A stretch of DNA of 64,000 nt from Dimorphilus gyrociliatus (lineage: Eukaryota > Annelida > Polychaeta > Dinophilidae): the NCBI GenBank assembly GCA_904063045.1, contig CAJFCJ010000030.1, positions 310,001-374,000 on the forward strand, read 5' to 3'. Shown here one piece after another: positions 38,461 through 50,368 of the stretch; position 1 is the stretch's first letter; each line of letters starts with the position of its first letter. The notes beneath the pieces are model-generated. The model was not told the DNA's origin and made no database searches. It saw nothing but the letters and a program-made list of their open reading frames with translations. The position numbers and the translations under genes are program-made.

Positions 38461-41400
38461 TGGGAAATGCGAATACAATTAAAGTTTATAAGCAATTTTA
38501 TTCATTAATCAATTCAGAAGATATAAATTTTGTGCTAGTGAAGAAGATAGAATTTTAAAAAAAAAACCTAAATCTCTTGTTCTATCCTTAAACTAGGCCT
38601 TTGAGTAACCATCTGGACAATATTTATCTTCTTTCAGGGCCTCTTATCAGTTTTCTCTTATAAGCTGCCATCTTATTTATACTTACAAGTTCTTAAATCA
38701 AATTTCTTCTCTTTTTTCCTATATCTATCGTAGAGAGTTTGATCAAAGCCTTGCCCTTACAAGAGAGTGTAATAGCTTATGCTTTTTAAGCTTCAGACAA
38801 ATTAATTAATCGATTTCCCTTTCAACTAAATATTTAAAGAATGTTTAAGCACTTATTTAACTCCAAAATAACTCAATATATTTTAATTGAATGAAAACAG
38901 CAACTTTCAAAGATATTGTTATAAAAATCATATCATGTGAAAGCATATGTTGTTTCTATATTTATATATTCTCTGGACACGTTATTTTATCCTTTCCATT
39001 AATAGTTGGTGAGTTATTAGTTAAATAAGCACAGGTCTGTTTTGGCATCAACTTATTTAACAACTATATTTTTATATATTTATAAAAAATATTCAAGAGG
39101 CTTTAAGTTAGAACTAAGACGGCTTAATGATACATACAAGTGTTTACCACCCTATTAGTATTATGATTATTGATGAAAAAAGACGGAAAAGAAGACAAAT
39201 AAGATTTGCAAGAGGTATCGATAGCTTTCGATGTATTTTTTGTTTGAGTATTGGTTTGTTTTGGACGAAAGGCAAAAACAACTAATCTTGAATATTTTGA
39301 CAGGTTTTTTCCCCGATTGGATTGCAAATTTGTTAGAATTTTGTTTAATTTACTTTAATTTCTTTAAACAAATAAACATAAGAAGCAACCGAGTTAAAAA
39401 AACTCTAGTAACTCTCCAGTTGTGAGAGTCATTGGGGCAGGAAATCATTATTAGCAAACACTGAGAAACTCTAAGAAAATATCTATGAAGGATACTGTTG
39501 CTCTTGCTTAAAATATGGATTTACCTAGCTTTCAGTATTCATGATAAAAAATTCTTAATACTTGATACTCGTATAAATCTGAAGTTGTAGACAATAAATG
39601 TTAACCAATTTCAAATATCCAACGCCAACAATGGCACTCGCTGTCATTCTAACTAGTGGTCTGGAATAGGAAAAGCTGGCAGAATGAATTCCTTCGCAGA
39701 TGGATAGTCAAGATAATTTCCGATTCGAAGATGGAGCGAGAGTTTCTTACTTATAGAATTGTTGACCTAATTTTTTTCAAGTTATTAAATACATATTGAT
39801 TTTAAGTATTTCTATTCGTAAGTATTAAAATTGGATACGTGTATCTCGTATAGAGTGAAAAAAATGAATTAAAATTCTTACTGTATATAGTAAATTGCGC
39901 AATATGCACAACATGAATTCTACTTGTCTTTTAGATTTAGTTATTGCAATCTCAATAGTCCCAGTTTTAAGTCTTATTATCTTTCGAACTCGGGTATTCC
40001 CACCTACTTTCTGCTATTATAACAAGTAAAAATCACCTTACTTCTATTACCTTCCAAATACAGTAATCAGTTTTCGTCTATAATATGACTACGTTTTCCA
40101 TTACAGGTTACAAAAGACTACTAGACTCATGATAAATCTCTACTAGTTTAACAAATCCCTACAAATGAAAAACCTTCCGGTCCATACTTTTTTTATTGCT
40201 ACTGTAAATATATATTTACCAATTCCTTGAAATTTCTTTAACAGTCAATTAAGCACGCCTTAAAATGATTTTATCATAAATTAATTTAATTTCTCTTCAA
40301 TAGAATCTTTACACTTAATTAAACTCTTTTAGAAATAAATAATCAAACAAAAAGAAGATTATTTTCTTCTTCCTCCCTTCCTGTTACCCCCTACTAACTC
40401 TTAACCTCCTTTTTTGTATTTTCAGTATTTTACTTGCAAAACCTCTCATTAGAGGTAACCTTTCTTTTTTAACATGACTTATTCTACAAATAATTTTCCC
40501 GGGAATCTTTTAATGCTTATCATAAACGATGGTGTTAATTAAATCGACCTTTAACACTCTACTTGGATCTCGGTCTTATAATTTTTTACTTTTCTTCTTT
40601 TGGCAAACTAATCTATAGAGGTCTGACGTCATGATTTTGACTTAGTTTATATTCAGCGAATTTCTCTCGTAAGACTAGAATTCTAACTTACAGCTCCTAG
40701 TAAGAGTGATGATAGGAACACCTGATAGAAATATGTATGACATAATACTCTTTGAAGCATAAAACAAGGTCTTATCTAAATAACTAGGTAGTGAAATATC
40801 TGAAGAGAAAAGAAAACACACACAAAATAGCTATTGGGTATTTCAAACTTTAAAAAGCAAAATATGTCAAATTTTATGAAATGATGGACGCAAAAATTGT
40901 TAAACTTTAATATTTTCCTATAAATTGTTTTTCTTCTAAAATTCTACTTTTATATTTTTACTTACCAGGAGATAAGATATTAAATAAAATGAATATGAAT
41001 TGATAATTGATGCTAGAGCCTTCTATGATACTTATATATATAGGAATGTTGTAATTTAAAAACTATAGTCCTTAAACTGAAATAATTTGTAAAAGAATAT
41101 TATTAGTCTCCTTTGTTTTTTTAAAAAAAAGAATAATAATAATATAAAATTGAATAATGAATCTGTATAAATTAGATTAATTACAAAATACATTCAAGAA
41201 TAATTACAAGGCAATTTTAGAGAGCTTCCCATTTTTTAGGGAAATCGTGCAAAGGGAATAAATTTTGTTTGCTACTGCAAATTGGTATTAGATCATTTTA
41301 TTGAAATCTAACATCCTAGGAAGAAGTATTTGTTTGTTCTTTCATATATCTATTTATTTATCTTGTTTTCTGTTACAAAATGAATACATCACTCTTTTAA

Positions 41401-42507
41401 AATTACAATCTTGTAATAATTTAAAGAAGTTGATGTTTGTCAGATCAAAGTTTGTTTGAAACGCCTATTTGGGTTTAATAAGTGATAGGCAACTGTAAAG
41501 GTGCAAACGTTTAACTATGTAAATAGATTAGTAACATTTGTAGCTAAAAGAAACGAGATGTATTTTTAGTAAAAGTAAAATATCATCTACTATTTAATTA
41601 AGTATTTGGAGACCTATTCTAATAATTATTTTCGTACTTTAAGTGTTCGAAATGCTCTTACTTGTTTGTCACTGACAAGCTAACCCTTTAGCTATTTAGG
41701 GAAAACTTTTCTAAAAGGAATTTATTGTTTATAGTGTGTCAGCCATCAATTTAACCCATAAATCCATTAATTTTCCATAAGTATATATGATATTTTCACT
41801 TCTATCAAAGAAGTTTCAAACATTCGTAAGACTTCATTTCTCATTTCTTTCATGTATCAAAGAGAAGTCTATAAAGTAAAAGTGATCATATATATTGCAA
41901 TGTTTTATTACTTAGGTCCGAAAAGTGTAAACAGAGGTTATAAATATAGACTTACGGAAGCTGTATAGATGGTGCCACGTAACTGTTTACATGTGTCGCC
42001 ATTAAGCGGCTAAAAATGTTGCTACTATTGTACAAAATTTGTACTGGTTTTCCGTTTTAGGCGTGACATTTGTCAAAGGCGTATAGGAAATGAGCTTTTA
42101 GTGAAGTAATATCTACTATTCAGTTGGTAATCGACAATATAGTCCGGTATTTTTTTCCTATCAATAGAAATTGGTAAGCTATCACGTTCTGTTTATGTTT
42201 TCCTCTTATGAAACTATCATGTACTAGTAAAACGATGATTAATTCCCAACCTCATTAGGCAAGTTAATTAAGGGCATATTTTCTAAAATTTACGCCCTCT
42301 CACTTAATTACGTTGAACGAATCACGTCTTAAGTAACGTAAAGCTATGGCGTTTCAAAAAAACTTTTTCCTCTTTATACATAAAGAAAGGCGAAACGGAT
42401 AGGAAAAAAAACTACAAAATGATTCCCAAAAGTCGACTTAGAGGTCTGTGAGAAATAACATGAAAATGAGTTAAGACAAAAAACAACTCATTCATACATC
42501 ATCTAAA

Positions 42508-42518
42508 GCGCATGCGCA
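42508..42518. promoter_or_regulatory. NRF-1/EWG-like palindrome
   Basis: GCGCATGCGCA matches the NRF-1 consensus YGCGCAYGCGCR except at the first base. It lies 64 bp upstream of the Notch-ligand start codon. GC-rich palindromes are rare in this AT-rich DNA. A related site lies at 63051-63061. Confidence 0.4.
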
Positions 42519-42581
42519 TTACGTTTGCAAACGTTCCTTTCATATTAATCTCACTTTGTCTTCGAGCACGAAACTTTCCCT

Positions 42582-45500
42582 ATGACGATCATACACTGGC
42601 ATAGTTTTCTATTATTATTTTCTTTTGCTTTTGAAACAACTTCTTATGGTAAATTCGAAATATTTCTTATGGATATTCCAAAACAAGATAGGAACTCGAC
42701 CTACTTACGAGTTTGTCTCAAGAAACTTCAACCATTAACTGCCTTAGATGAAGAGTGTTCTGTTGCATATGCCTCTTTGGCTTCGCCAAAATGGGGAACT
42801 ATTATTGAGTTGCCTTTAAAAAATGCATGGATGGTCAGTTAAAATTGTCTAATTCAGTATTTCATACTTCTCTTTCAGTAGTCATTTTTATTTGCTCTTT
42901 TGTTTATAAAATTGTCAAATAAGATTGCCTCGACAGGCATTGCATTATAAATTTACATTTAATTAACCTTTAGTTATTTAAATATAATATACTGCTTATA
43001 TTATTCATTTTATCAAAAACTGTATATTTCTATTATCTAGAATTCTTCGTGTTCCCTTCGAGACAATCTCCTTTTCTTTCTCTTTTTTTTTTGTAAACGA
43101 CAGTTAGAATGGGAAATATAGCTAGTGCGATTGGACGTCGATTACTAAGCATCGCACGCAATTCTAGAGATTTTTCTCCTAATCAGTAAATATACAGTTT
43201 ATTTCCAGCTAAAATATTTATTTTTCTTATAGAACAAAATATATAAAATCCATATTTAAATAATAATTCTTTTACTCTATCTTTTTCATTATTATTGTCG
43301 TAGTTAGTGTTTTATTTTTCGTGTTTCAACATAATTTGTCTTCTATCTTATATCATATCAAAACTCAATTATCCTTTAAAATAATAGATTGTATTCCCAA
43401 TATATATAAATCATAATTTATAACATAACAGACAACTTTCACACTAACACTTCAAGTCGTTGATATTTCCTCTCCATGGTCAACTTGGACTTTCTATAAT
43501 GGAGCGTTACTGAGTGGGAGACGATGGAATTCTATTTTGAGAAATGTTAATGGTCAACTATTCCATTATAAGATTAGAATGGTTTGCAATCAGAATTACT
43601 ACGCAAGAGATTGTAAGACATATTGTCGGCCAAGAAACGAAAAATATGGTCATTATCTGTGTGATTCGTCTGGAGATAAGATTTGCCTTAAAGGCTGGTT
43701 TGGCAGACACTGCGAAAAAGGTGTTTAAAATTCGTAACTGCATGTATTTAGTATGCTTAAATTCGTTTAGAAACGATACATAAGAAATACATTAATTGTT
43801 TCGATGATCGTAATAAGCTCTACTTCCCTTTTTTGTGACTATTGCATCCGTGTCTTTAATTTTCTTTCTTTCAATATGTATTTTTTTCCTCGACTAATTA
43901 ACCTTATCTCTGCGACAGCAACTTGTAAAGCTGGTTGCCTCCATGGTACTTGCACTAAGCAAGGAGAATGCAGGTAAGAATAATTAAGATATCATCTTAT
44001 TAAACTACAAGTACAATTACGTCTCATTGATACAAATTTCTTAAAGGAAATAGATTTCTCTAATTGCTTTGAAAAAAATTCCTTACAGTTGTGATCCTGG
44101 TTGGCAGGGCGTCCTGTGCAACGTTTGTAAAGCTTTTCCCGGGTGTAAAAACGGTTATTGCCTCGACAAACCTTGGCAGTGTATTTGCTATAAAAATTGG
44201 GGTGGTAGTTTGTGTGATAAAGGCTAGTATTTATGCCCTAAAATCTCTTCTATTTAACAGTTAATTTCTCTTTATCTGTCTTTCTCTCTTTCTCTATATA
44301 GATTTAGATTATTGTGCAACCAATTCACCATGTAAAAACGGTGGTTATTGTAAAAATACGGCTGACGGCCACTATATTTGTGAGTGTAAGAGAGGATATC
44401 ATGGCTTAAATTGCGAATATGGTAGGGTTATCAAATTTATTTATACTGTACAATCATCCTTAATCATCATGAATATTTCATCTATTAATCAACGGAAAAC
44501 AATACATATATATATGTATTTATATATTTATACATTTTGTTAATTGTCATTGAAGAATTATCCTGCAATGGAAGAAACTGCAATCAATTGCAAAACTACT
44601 GTTGGTGCCTGAACGGTGGTAGTTGTATACCTACAAACTTAACGGTTAAGTGCGTATGCTCAAATTACTATGGAGAGTATTGCCAGCATCGAATCGATAG
44701 TTGCAAACTTAATCCCTGTTTAAACGGTGGGAGGTGTTCTAGGGTGAAAGGTATAGAAAAATTCTAATTGAAATTTTATTCATCTTAGCTATTTGTTTAA
44801 GTGATTTCACTATTCGTATGCGATATTTTGCCACACTTCAGTTTTAAATAGAGAATAATTATGATTACAGAGAAGTAAGTTTAAATTGCATTTTTGCAGT
44901 TTACGATTACTTCTGTCAATGTCCTTTGGACTTTACTGGTAAAAACTGTTCTATTCCTCGCCCTACGAGAGCCATAGGGAATTTGCGATGCCTTTGCAGT
45001 AGGAATCAAAGGTGTTTAAATGGTAAATGCGTCTGTAAACCTGGTTTTACTGGTATAAATTGTACAGATGGTATTTAGTTTTTTAGCTCTAAAATTCCTA
45101 ATTAATTATTCAAAATAAAATGATATGCTTTTTTTCACAGAAATAGACAATTGCTTAACTGATAGTTGTTTAAATGGTGGAACTTGTGTCAACGGATTAA
45201 AAGGTATTGTTTGTATTTGTAAAGATCGTTGGCAAGGTCAAAGTTGTGAGTTAGGTAGGTTAATTTTTATAATCCGATTAATTTCAAACAACTCTTATAT
45301 AAATTATTTACATTAGATAATAGAAATTATCAAGTAAATCAAACATATTCAAATGTATTATACCCATTAACAAAGGCAAATGATTGTCAAGCAAAAATTT
45401 GTCAGAATGGAGGAACTTGCATAAATACTGGTGATGAAGGGTTTATTTGCCTATGTAAGTCATATTTTGAAGGAAAGTTATGCCAGAAACGTAAAAATCA

Positions 45501-46853
45501 TTGCCATTCTCTACCTTGTTGGAATGGTGGGAGTTGTTTTGAAAGAATTGACGATTTCCATTGCGTATGCTTAAATGGTTTTAGCGGGAAACAGTGTGAA
45601 TCCAGTAAGTAAATACATTTACCACTTAATTATAAACGAATTAACGTTAACTACTTTATAGAAATAAATCAATGTTCATCTTTACCTTGTCCTTGGGGAT
45701 CCTCTTGTATTGAAAAAAATGGCTCTTTTAAGTGCATTTGTCCCAAATATAGAAGTGGAAAACTATGTCAAAGTAAGAATTCTAAATAAAATATAGAAAT
45801 TCTATATAAAACGCACTTAATTATTAAAATAGAAACAGTGAAAATTGATTTTAAAGTACCGTATTGTCATTACAAACGTAAATTATACGTACATAAAGAA
45901 GAATGGGAAGACAACTGCAATCTATGCAAATGTTTCTCTGGAATTGTTAAATGTAGCAAGGTAGGAGGAAAACAGTATTACAAATGTTAATTGTTTCAAA
46001 TGTAATAGTCTTTTTTGTTTCAGCTATATTGCCCTAATTATATTTTTTACAAAAAGAGATGCACGGAAGATATTTCCAACTCGTTAACCGCTATTAAATG
46101 TTTTACACCAAACTGTAATAAACTGCAAAGATGCTCATTTTATAACGAAACCTTCTCCTCAAAGAAAGTATGCGGAAAGAAAAATTGTTCTATTGTAACA
46201 TTTTGCTTTCATAAAAACCGATTAAAAGAGGTAAATATCATATATAAGTCATATAATATTTTATATAAATGAATTTTAATAGGGTCTAGCAATTGCTGAA
46301 GTTTGTGATAGGATAAGAAGATTATACAGTATTCGTAGAATATTTACAATTTCAACGTTATATGTTGAATGTTCACTATCAAATTCTATAAGTGAAGAAA
46401 AGTGTTTAGATGTGAAATTAGTAAGGAGATTCTTTCATTATTTATTACATATTATATATAAATTTTTGACAATAGATACTAGAAGACATTATCGATTATC
46501 CTAAATTAATGAATCTAATCGTTTTATTACCGGAATATTCTTTGCTGGAAATGGATATTTTATCGGCAGTAAAATTAAAGGAGACTATACAAAGTAACGA
46601 TCAAAATGAACCGAAACCCCTTTATAAACTTGGCATAATTTTTGCAATTTGTCTCAGTATATTGACAATTGTCTCCTTTTCTTTATGTATAATTGTATTT
46701 AAAAGGAAGATTTCGAAGAAATCTGTTTATTATCAGACCTACTACAGCAATTCCTCTTATAAGTATTCTGCCGTAAATAATTTAGAATTACCTATGCTAG
46801 ACGATTCAATTAGCCAAAACTGTACAACTGTTCAGTACTATGATTTTAAGTAA
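42582..46853 (+). CDS. JAG/Ser-like: Serrate/Jagged-type DSL Notch ligand, 14 exons, 859 aa
   Basis: Exons: 42582-42833, 43432-43720, 43919-43973, 44089-44222, 44302-44421, 44556-44750, 44900-45070, 45141-45254, 45317-45604, 45662-45772, 45833-45960, 46024-46230, 46283-46420, 46476-46853. After the signal peptide comes an MNNL domain (KFEIFLMDI, LRVCLKKLQ), then a DSL domain (RMVCNQNYYARDC, YCRPRNEKYGHYLCD, CLKGWFGRHC). About ten EGF modules follow; the first two match the Jagged pattern (GWQGVLCNVC, PWQCICYKNWGGSLCDK) and the sixth is shortened. A VWC-like Cys module (WEDNCNLCKCFSG) and a Cys-rich juxtamembrane segment mark it as Serrate/Jagged rather than Delta. The membrane helix is GIIFAICLSILTIVSFSLC, followed by a 60-residue Tyr-rich tail ending VQYYDFK. 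Vertebrate Jagged has about 16 EGF modules, so this one is shortened. It should signal to Notch on adjacent cells. The intron after 44222 uses a GC donor. Confidence 0.9.
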
Positions 46854-46883
46854 TTCATTTCTTTTTCTAAATTTTAATCTATT

Positions 46884-46889
46884 AATAAA
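46884..46889 (+). promoter_or_regulatory. Poly(A) signal AATAAA for the Notch-ligand gene
   Basis: AATAAA 31 bp after the stop codon, implying a short 3' UTR. Confidence 0.6.
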
Positions 46890-46930
46890 GCACCTAAAGT
46901 ATTTAATAGTTCATATTTTGTAGCACTGTT

Positions 46931-46944
46931 AGCGCCATCTAGCG
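46931..46944 (-). promoter_or_regulatory. CTCF-like core (CTAGATGGCGCT)
   Basis: AGCGCCATCTAGCG on the + strand gives AGATGGCGCT on the minus strand, the best exact match here to the Drosophila-type AGRKGGCGC core. It sits just past the Notch-ligand poly(A) signal, a likely boundary between transcription units. Confidence 0.35.
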
Positions 46945-48074
46945 TTTATATTAAGGAATACATAAAATAAATTTTTATACTAATATCTTTAATTAATATT
47001 TAAATAAGTTTGCAGTTAATTAATATTGTAGAAAGAAAATTGGAGAGAATATGAAATATGAAGCTTAATCAATTTTTATTAGAAATAACGTATAGTATAA
47101 TGACAGTATTTTAGCCTTGATCTAGATTAATTTAGATCGAATTGTCAAAAGTAAAATCTGTTTATTTGTTGACGAATAACAGGCTTTTCTCTCTTTTTTC
47201 TTTCTTTCTTTTTTTTTTACGATTTCTTCATTGTTCCTTAATTTATTGTTGATGTTATTCTTTAAAGTTTCTATTGAAATACAAAATATAAAGACATTAT
47301 TTTTAAATGCATTGAATTTTCATTCAATTAAAAATAATTAAAATTTCCTTAAACGACAGCTGTAATTTACTATAATTAGGGAAAAACCGTCAAAGTATAT
47401 AGAGTATATACTGTGTATTTATCAAACACAAAAAATAAACTGGTACCTGAACGGTGAATTTTTAATTGAGGCGGGAAGAGAAAACTTAATTTAAAAAAAG
47501 CCGAGTGCCGTGGTTTTAAAATGTATTACCTTAGTTAATCCCATTTTAAAGTTAAGCATTTAATACTGATAGTGCTACCAACTGAATGAATTCCTATTTC
47601 ATATCATAAAATACTCGACTTATAGAGATAATAAAGATTAAATAATGCTAGTTAGCTAAGAGATTGATTTTATAACCGGATGTTCATCCAGTTTAAACAG
47701 ATGTTTTTAATTTTTATTTGAAAAGCTCTACATCTATACATGTAAACGTTTTTTTATTTATTTAGATAATTTCTCAATATCTTATAAATAAATAAAGATA
47801 TGTAAGTATGCTGTAAACTCTAGTAATATAGATAAAATTTGGAATTAATATTTCTTTGTATTTTGTTTATTTATAGAATTATTTTATTCTTTAAAAAATA
47901 AACCGTATGCTATTTTTCATACACTTTACACATCTGTATGATTAGCATACATAGGCCTAGAGTAGCTATAGGGCACCATCTAACGTATAAATAATATGCT
48001 GGATAAGGCTGTAGGGCACGTGTATATTAGGCACAACCCAAGAGCTTTTGTAAAAGGTTTGAGAGAAATAGAGG

Positions 48075-48096
48075 GAGAGAGAGAGAGAGAGAGAGA
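48075..48096. repeat. (GA)n microsatellite
   Basis: An uninterrupted GA run followed by CAGACAGG and CAGACAGA units. Confidence 0.85.
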
Positions 48097-48326
48097 CAAG
48101 CAGACAGGCCGACTAACTGACATACAGACAGACAGATAAAGGAGTAAAGAGACTTATAAAAGAGAACAAAAACTAAAGAGAAAAAAGTAATTTTATTTAT
48201 TTTACCAACTATTTTCGTTTTATATTACACAACAAATCAATATGAATCTTATCTATAGGATAGGTAATAATTATTTGCATAACTGTTTTTTTCTTTTCCA
48301 AGTGCTATGCAATCGAATAGACGGGA

Positions 48327-49827
48327 ATGACTAGAAAAAGTGTTTGTTTAGTATATGCCAGGTAAGTGATATATCGAGCTTGAATTTTATTCCATATTGA
48401 TAAATATTCATGTAGAATAAAAAGAAATCTTTAAGAGGAGAGTTGTTTAAGGTAGATAAGTGAATTTTCTCTATACTCAGCTGTTTAATATCGAAATTTC
48501 TTCTTTCCCCTAAATATATAATTGTATTGAATTACATAGTCTAGGAGGTAGTTTTAAAAGTAGAATAGATATCTATATATAGGTTGATATAATATATTTC
48601 GTTTAAGAATAAGTTAGGTGTATGCGTGGCCATGTTTTTAACGCCTACCTATATCCTTATAAGAGTATAACTATAATAAAAAACATATTTTATAGTTTCT
48701 ATATAATTTCATTTAAATAAGAAATAATAATGATAATAATAAACTACGAACAACTAAGAGGCAGTTTTTATCAACTTTTAGAATTTCTTACTTTTCAAAT
48801 AAATTCATTTATACAAAAAATATTAGCCCTATATTAAAAAGGAATTTATTCTTTGCTTTACAAATTCAGTCTCGTCAATACTATTCTTAAATTAATTAAT
48901 AATAGACTGGCCCGTAAAAGATTTCGTTCCCTATAATAATAGGCCTACCATCTATTAAATTTATATAAACTAGTATAAATATAAGCGTATATATATATAT
49001 ACAGTATATATGGATTTTTGTAATAAATTTATTTGTTTTTTCATATTTTCAGTATGACAAATCGAATATGTAAAAAAGAAATAAAAGATTCCCTAATCCT
49101 AACAGAAGATTTAATTGATTACTTACAAAGCCATTCGGCTATTTCTAAGGATATTAAATTTACTGATCTTGATTTAAAGGAAGAGACTAATAAAGAAATT
49201 ATCCTTCATCAAATTGAAACTAGAAAAAGTCAAAGTCTATTCATAAATGCATTAAGATTTACTGGACAATATCAACTTGCATCTCTAATTGATGATGAAG
49301 AGAAGATTAATGTTGTTAACGCAAATAATAATATAAAGGGAGAATTATTCATTAAATTGAAAATTATTAAAACATTTATTAAGAAAAATTCAATAGAATT
49401 GAATGAAATAACAATTGAAGAAAATGAGGAAAATACTAAAACGTCTTGTTTTTGTTGGTTAAAGAAGAAATCGAAAACCAGTAAAAAAATAGATAAGAAA
49501 CAATTGGATTCTAATCAAAGTCAGAAGATATTAAATTCTATTTATAATGAATTAATGAGTGACAATTATAAGTTAAAAATAGTAAAATATTTTGAAGAAG
49601 ATCTTTCATGTTTTATATTCGATATGAAAAGAACGGAGAGTGACATTACACTTCATCTGATTTGTTATAATGATAGACAATTAACGGATTTAATTAATAG
49701 GATAAATAATTCAAGCATTGTTAAAGAATTAAAGCCATTGTTAATAGACGAAAATCTTTTAAATATCAACAATTTAGCTGATATTACATTTAGTTTAAGC
49801 AGTGAACAAATTGTTCAAAATGTTTGA
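48327..49827 (+). CDS. CARD-domain protein, 2 exons, 269 aa
   Basis: Exons: 48327-48361 and 49053-49827. The second exon starts right after a strong TTTTCAG acceptor. Upstream, ATG at 48327 opens a short frame that ends in a strong AG|GTAAGT donor and joins in frame (MTRKSVCLVYAS, then MTNRICKKEI), so I prefer this start over 49054. Residues about 19-90 have the CARD death-fold pattern: I...LILTEDLIDYLQ, conserved Leu/Ile spacing, and SLFINALRFTGQYQLASLI as the last helices. After it come an acidic stretch, a CFCW plus Lys-rich patch (about residues 155-175) that might be lipid-modified, and an unrecognised mixed alpha/beta C-terminal region. CARD proteins assemble apoptosis or innate-immune complexes through CARD-CARD contacts; this partner is unknown. 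No caspase, NACHT or kinase domain is attached. Confidence 0.75.
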
Positions 49828-50368
49828 ATAGAAAAAAACTGCTCATTATTTGTTTTTTTTTTATACATTACATTTGAATATATTCAAATAGTCTACACAA
49901 AAATGTATTTATACACCTGAATATACGACATATAATAATATATATATACTGTATAAATATGTGGATAAGCTCTTTACTCATTTCATTCCGAGAGATGACG
50001 CCACAGAATGCTAATATGCATTTATCGTGTTATTTTCTTATATACATATATATTATATATAATGTTCTATATATTATTTTTATGTTTTTATGCTTAACAA
50101 AAAATTCATTGTACGCAAAATAACACAAAAAAGTCGAAAAAAGTTTTTATTTCCCTATTTGAAAGACAAAGACCTCAGCAGATTCATTGGCAATCCTCCA
50201 ATTGTTCCAACTAGTCTTTTTTTCTTTTTATTAATTGATACCGAAACCGAACATTTACGATAAAAGTACGATTATGTACGATTGTTTGTAAAATGCTTTA
50301 AATTGGGACGAAATCTACTTCTCAGTCGCATTTATCTTAACGACAGCCTTTGGAGAATTACTTTAGAA
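49828..50368. other. Intergenic region, CARD gene to Cys-rich gene
   Basis: Short AT-rich spacer with one TATACTGTATA motif (49945-49955). I see no clear poly(A) signal for the CARD gene. Confidence 0.6.

Larger units (their letters stand above)
35073..42581. other. 7.5 kb gene-poor region upstream of the Notch ligand
   Basis: No gene is supported. It is very AT-rich, with a long TA microsatellite (36322-36362), pyrimidine tracts at 37050-37200 and 38260-38460, and many homopolymer runs. The large size in such a compact locus makes it a candidate for Notch-ligand enhancers or 5' exons. Confidence 0.55.
46854..48326. other. Intergenic region, Notch ligand to CARD gene
   Basis: No gene is supported. 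It holds the Notch-ligand 3' UTR, CTCF-like cores (46931 and a weaker one at 47971), a GA microsatellite at 48075-48096 and CAGACAGA-type units at 48100-48136. Confidence 0.6.

Noticed and set aside
38262-38558. Open frames rich in Ser, Leu and Cys
   Set aside because: Produced by a pyrimidine microsatellite, not by coding sequence.
39997-40003. TTCCCAC, a core of CSL/Su(H) sites, upstream of the Notch ligand
   Set aside because: A 7-mer expected a few times by chance in 64 kb; no paired site nearby.
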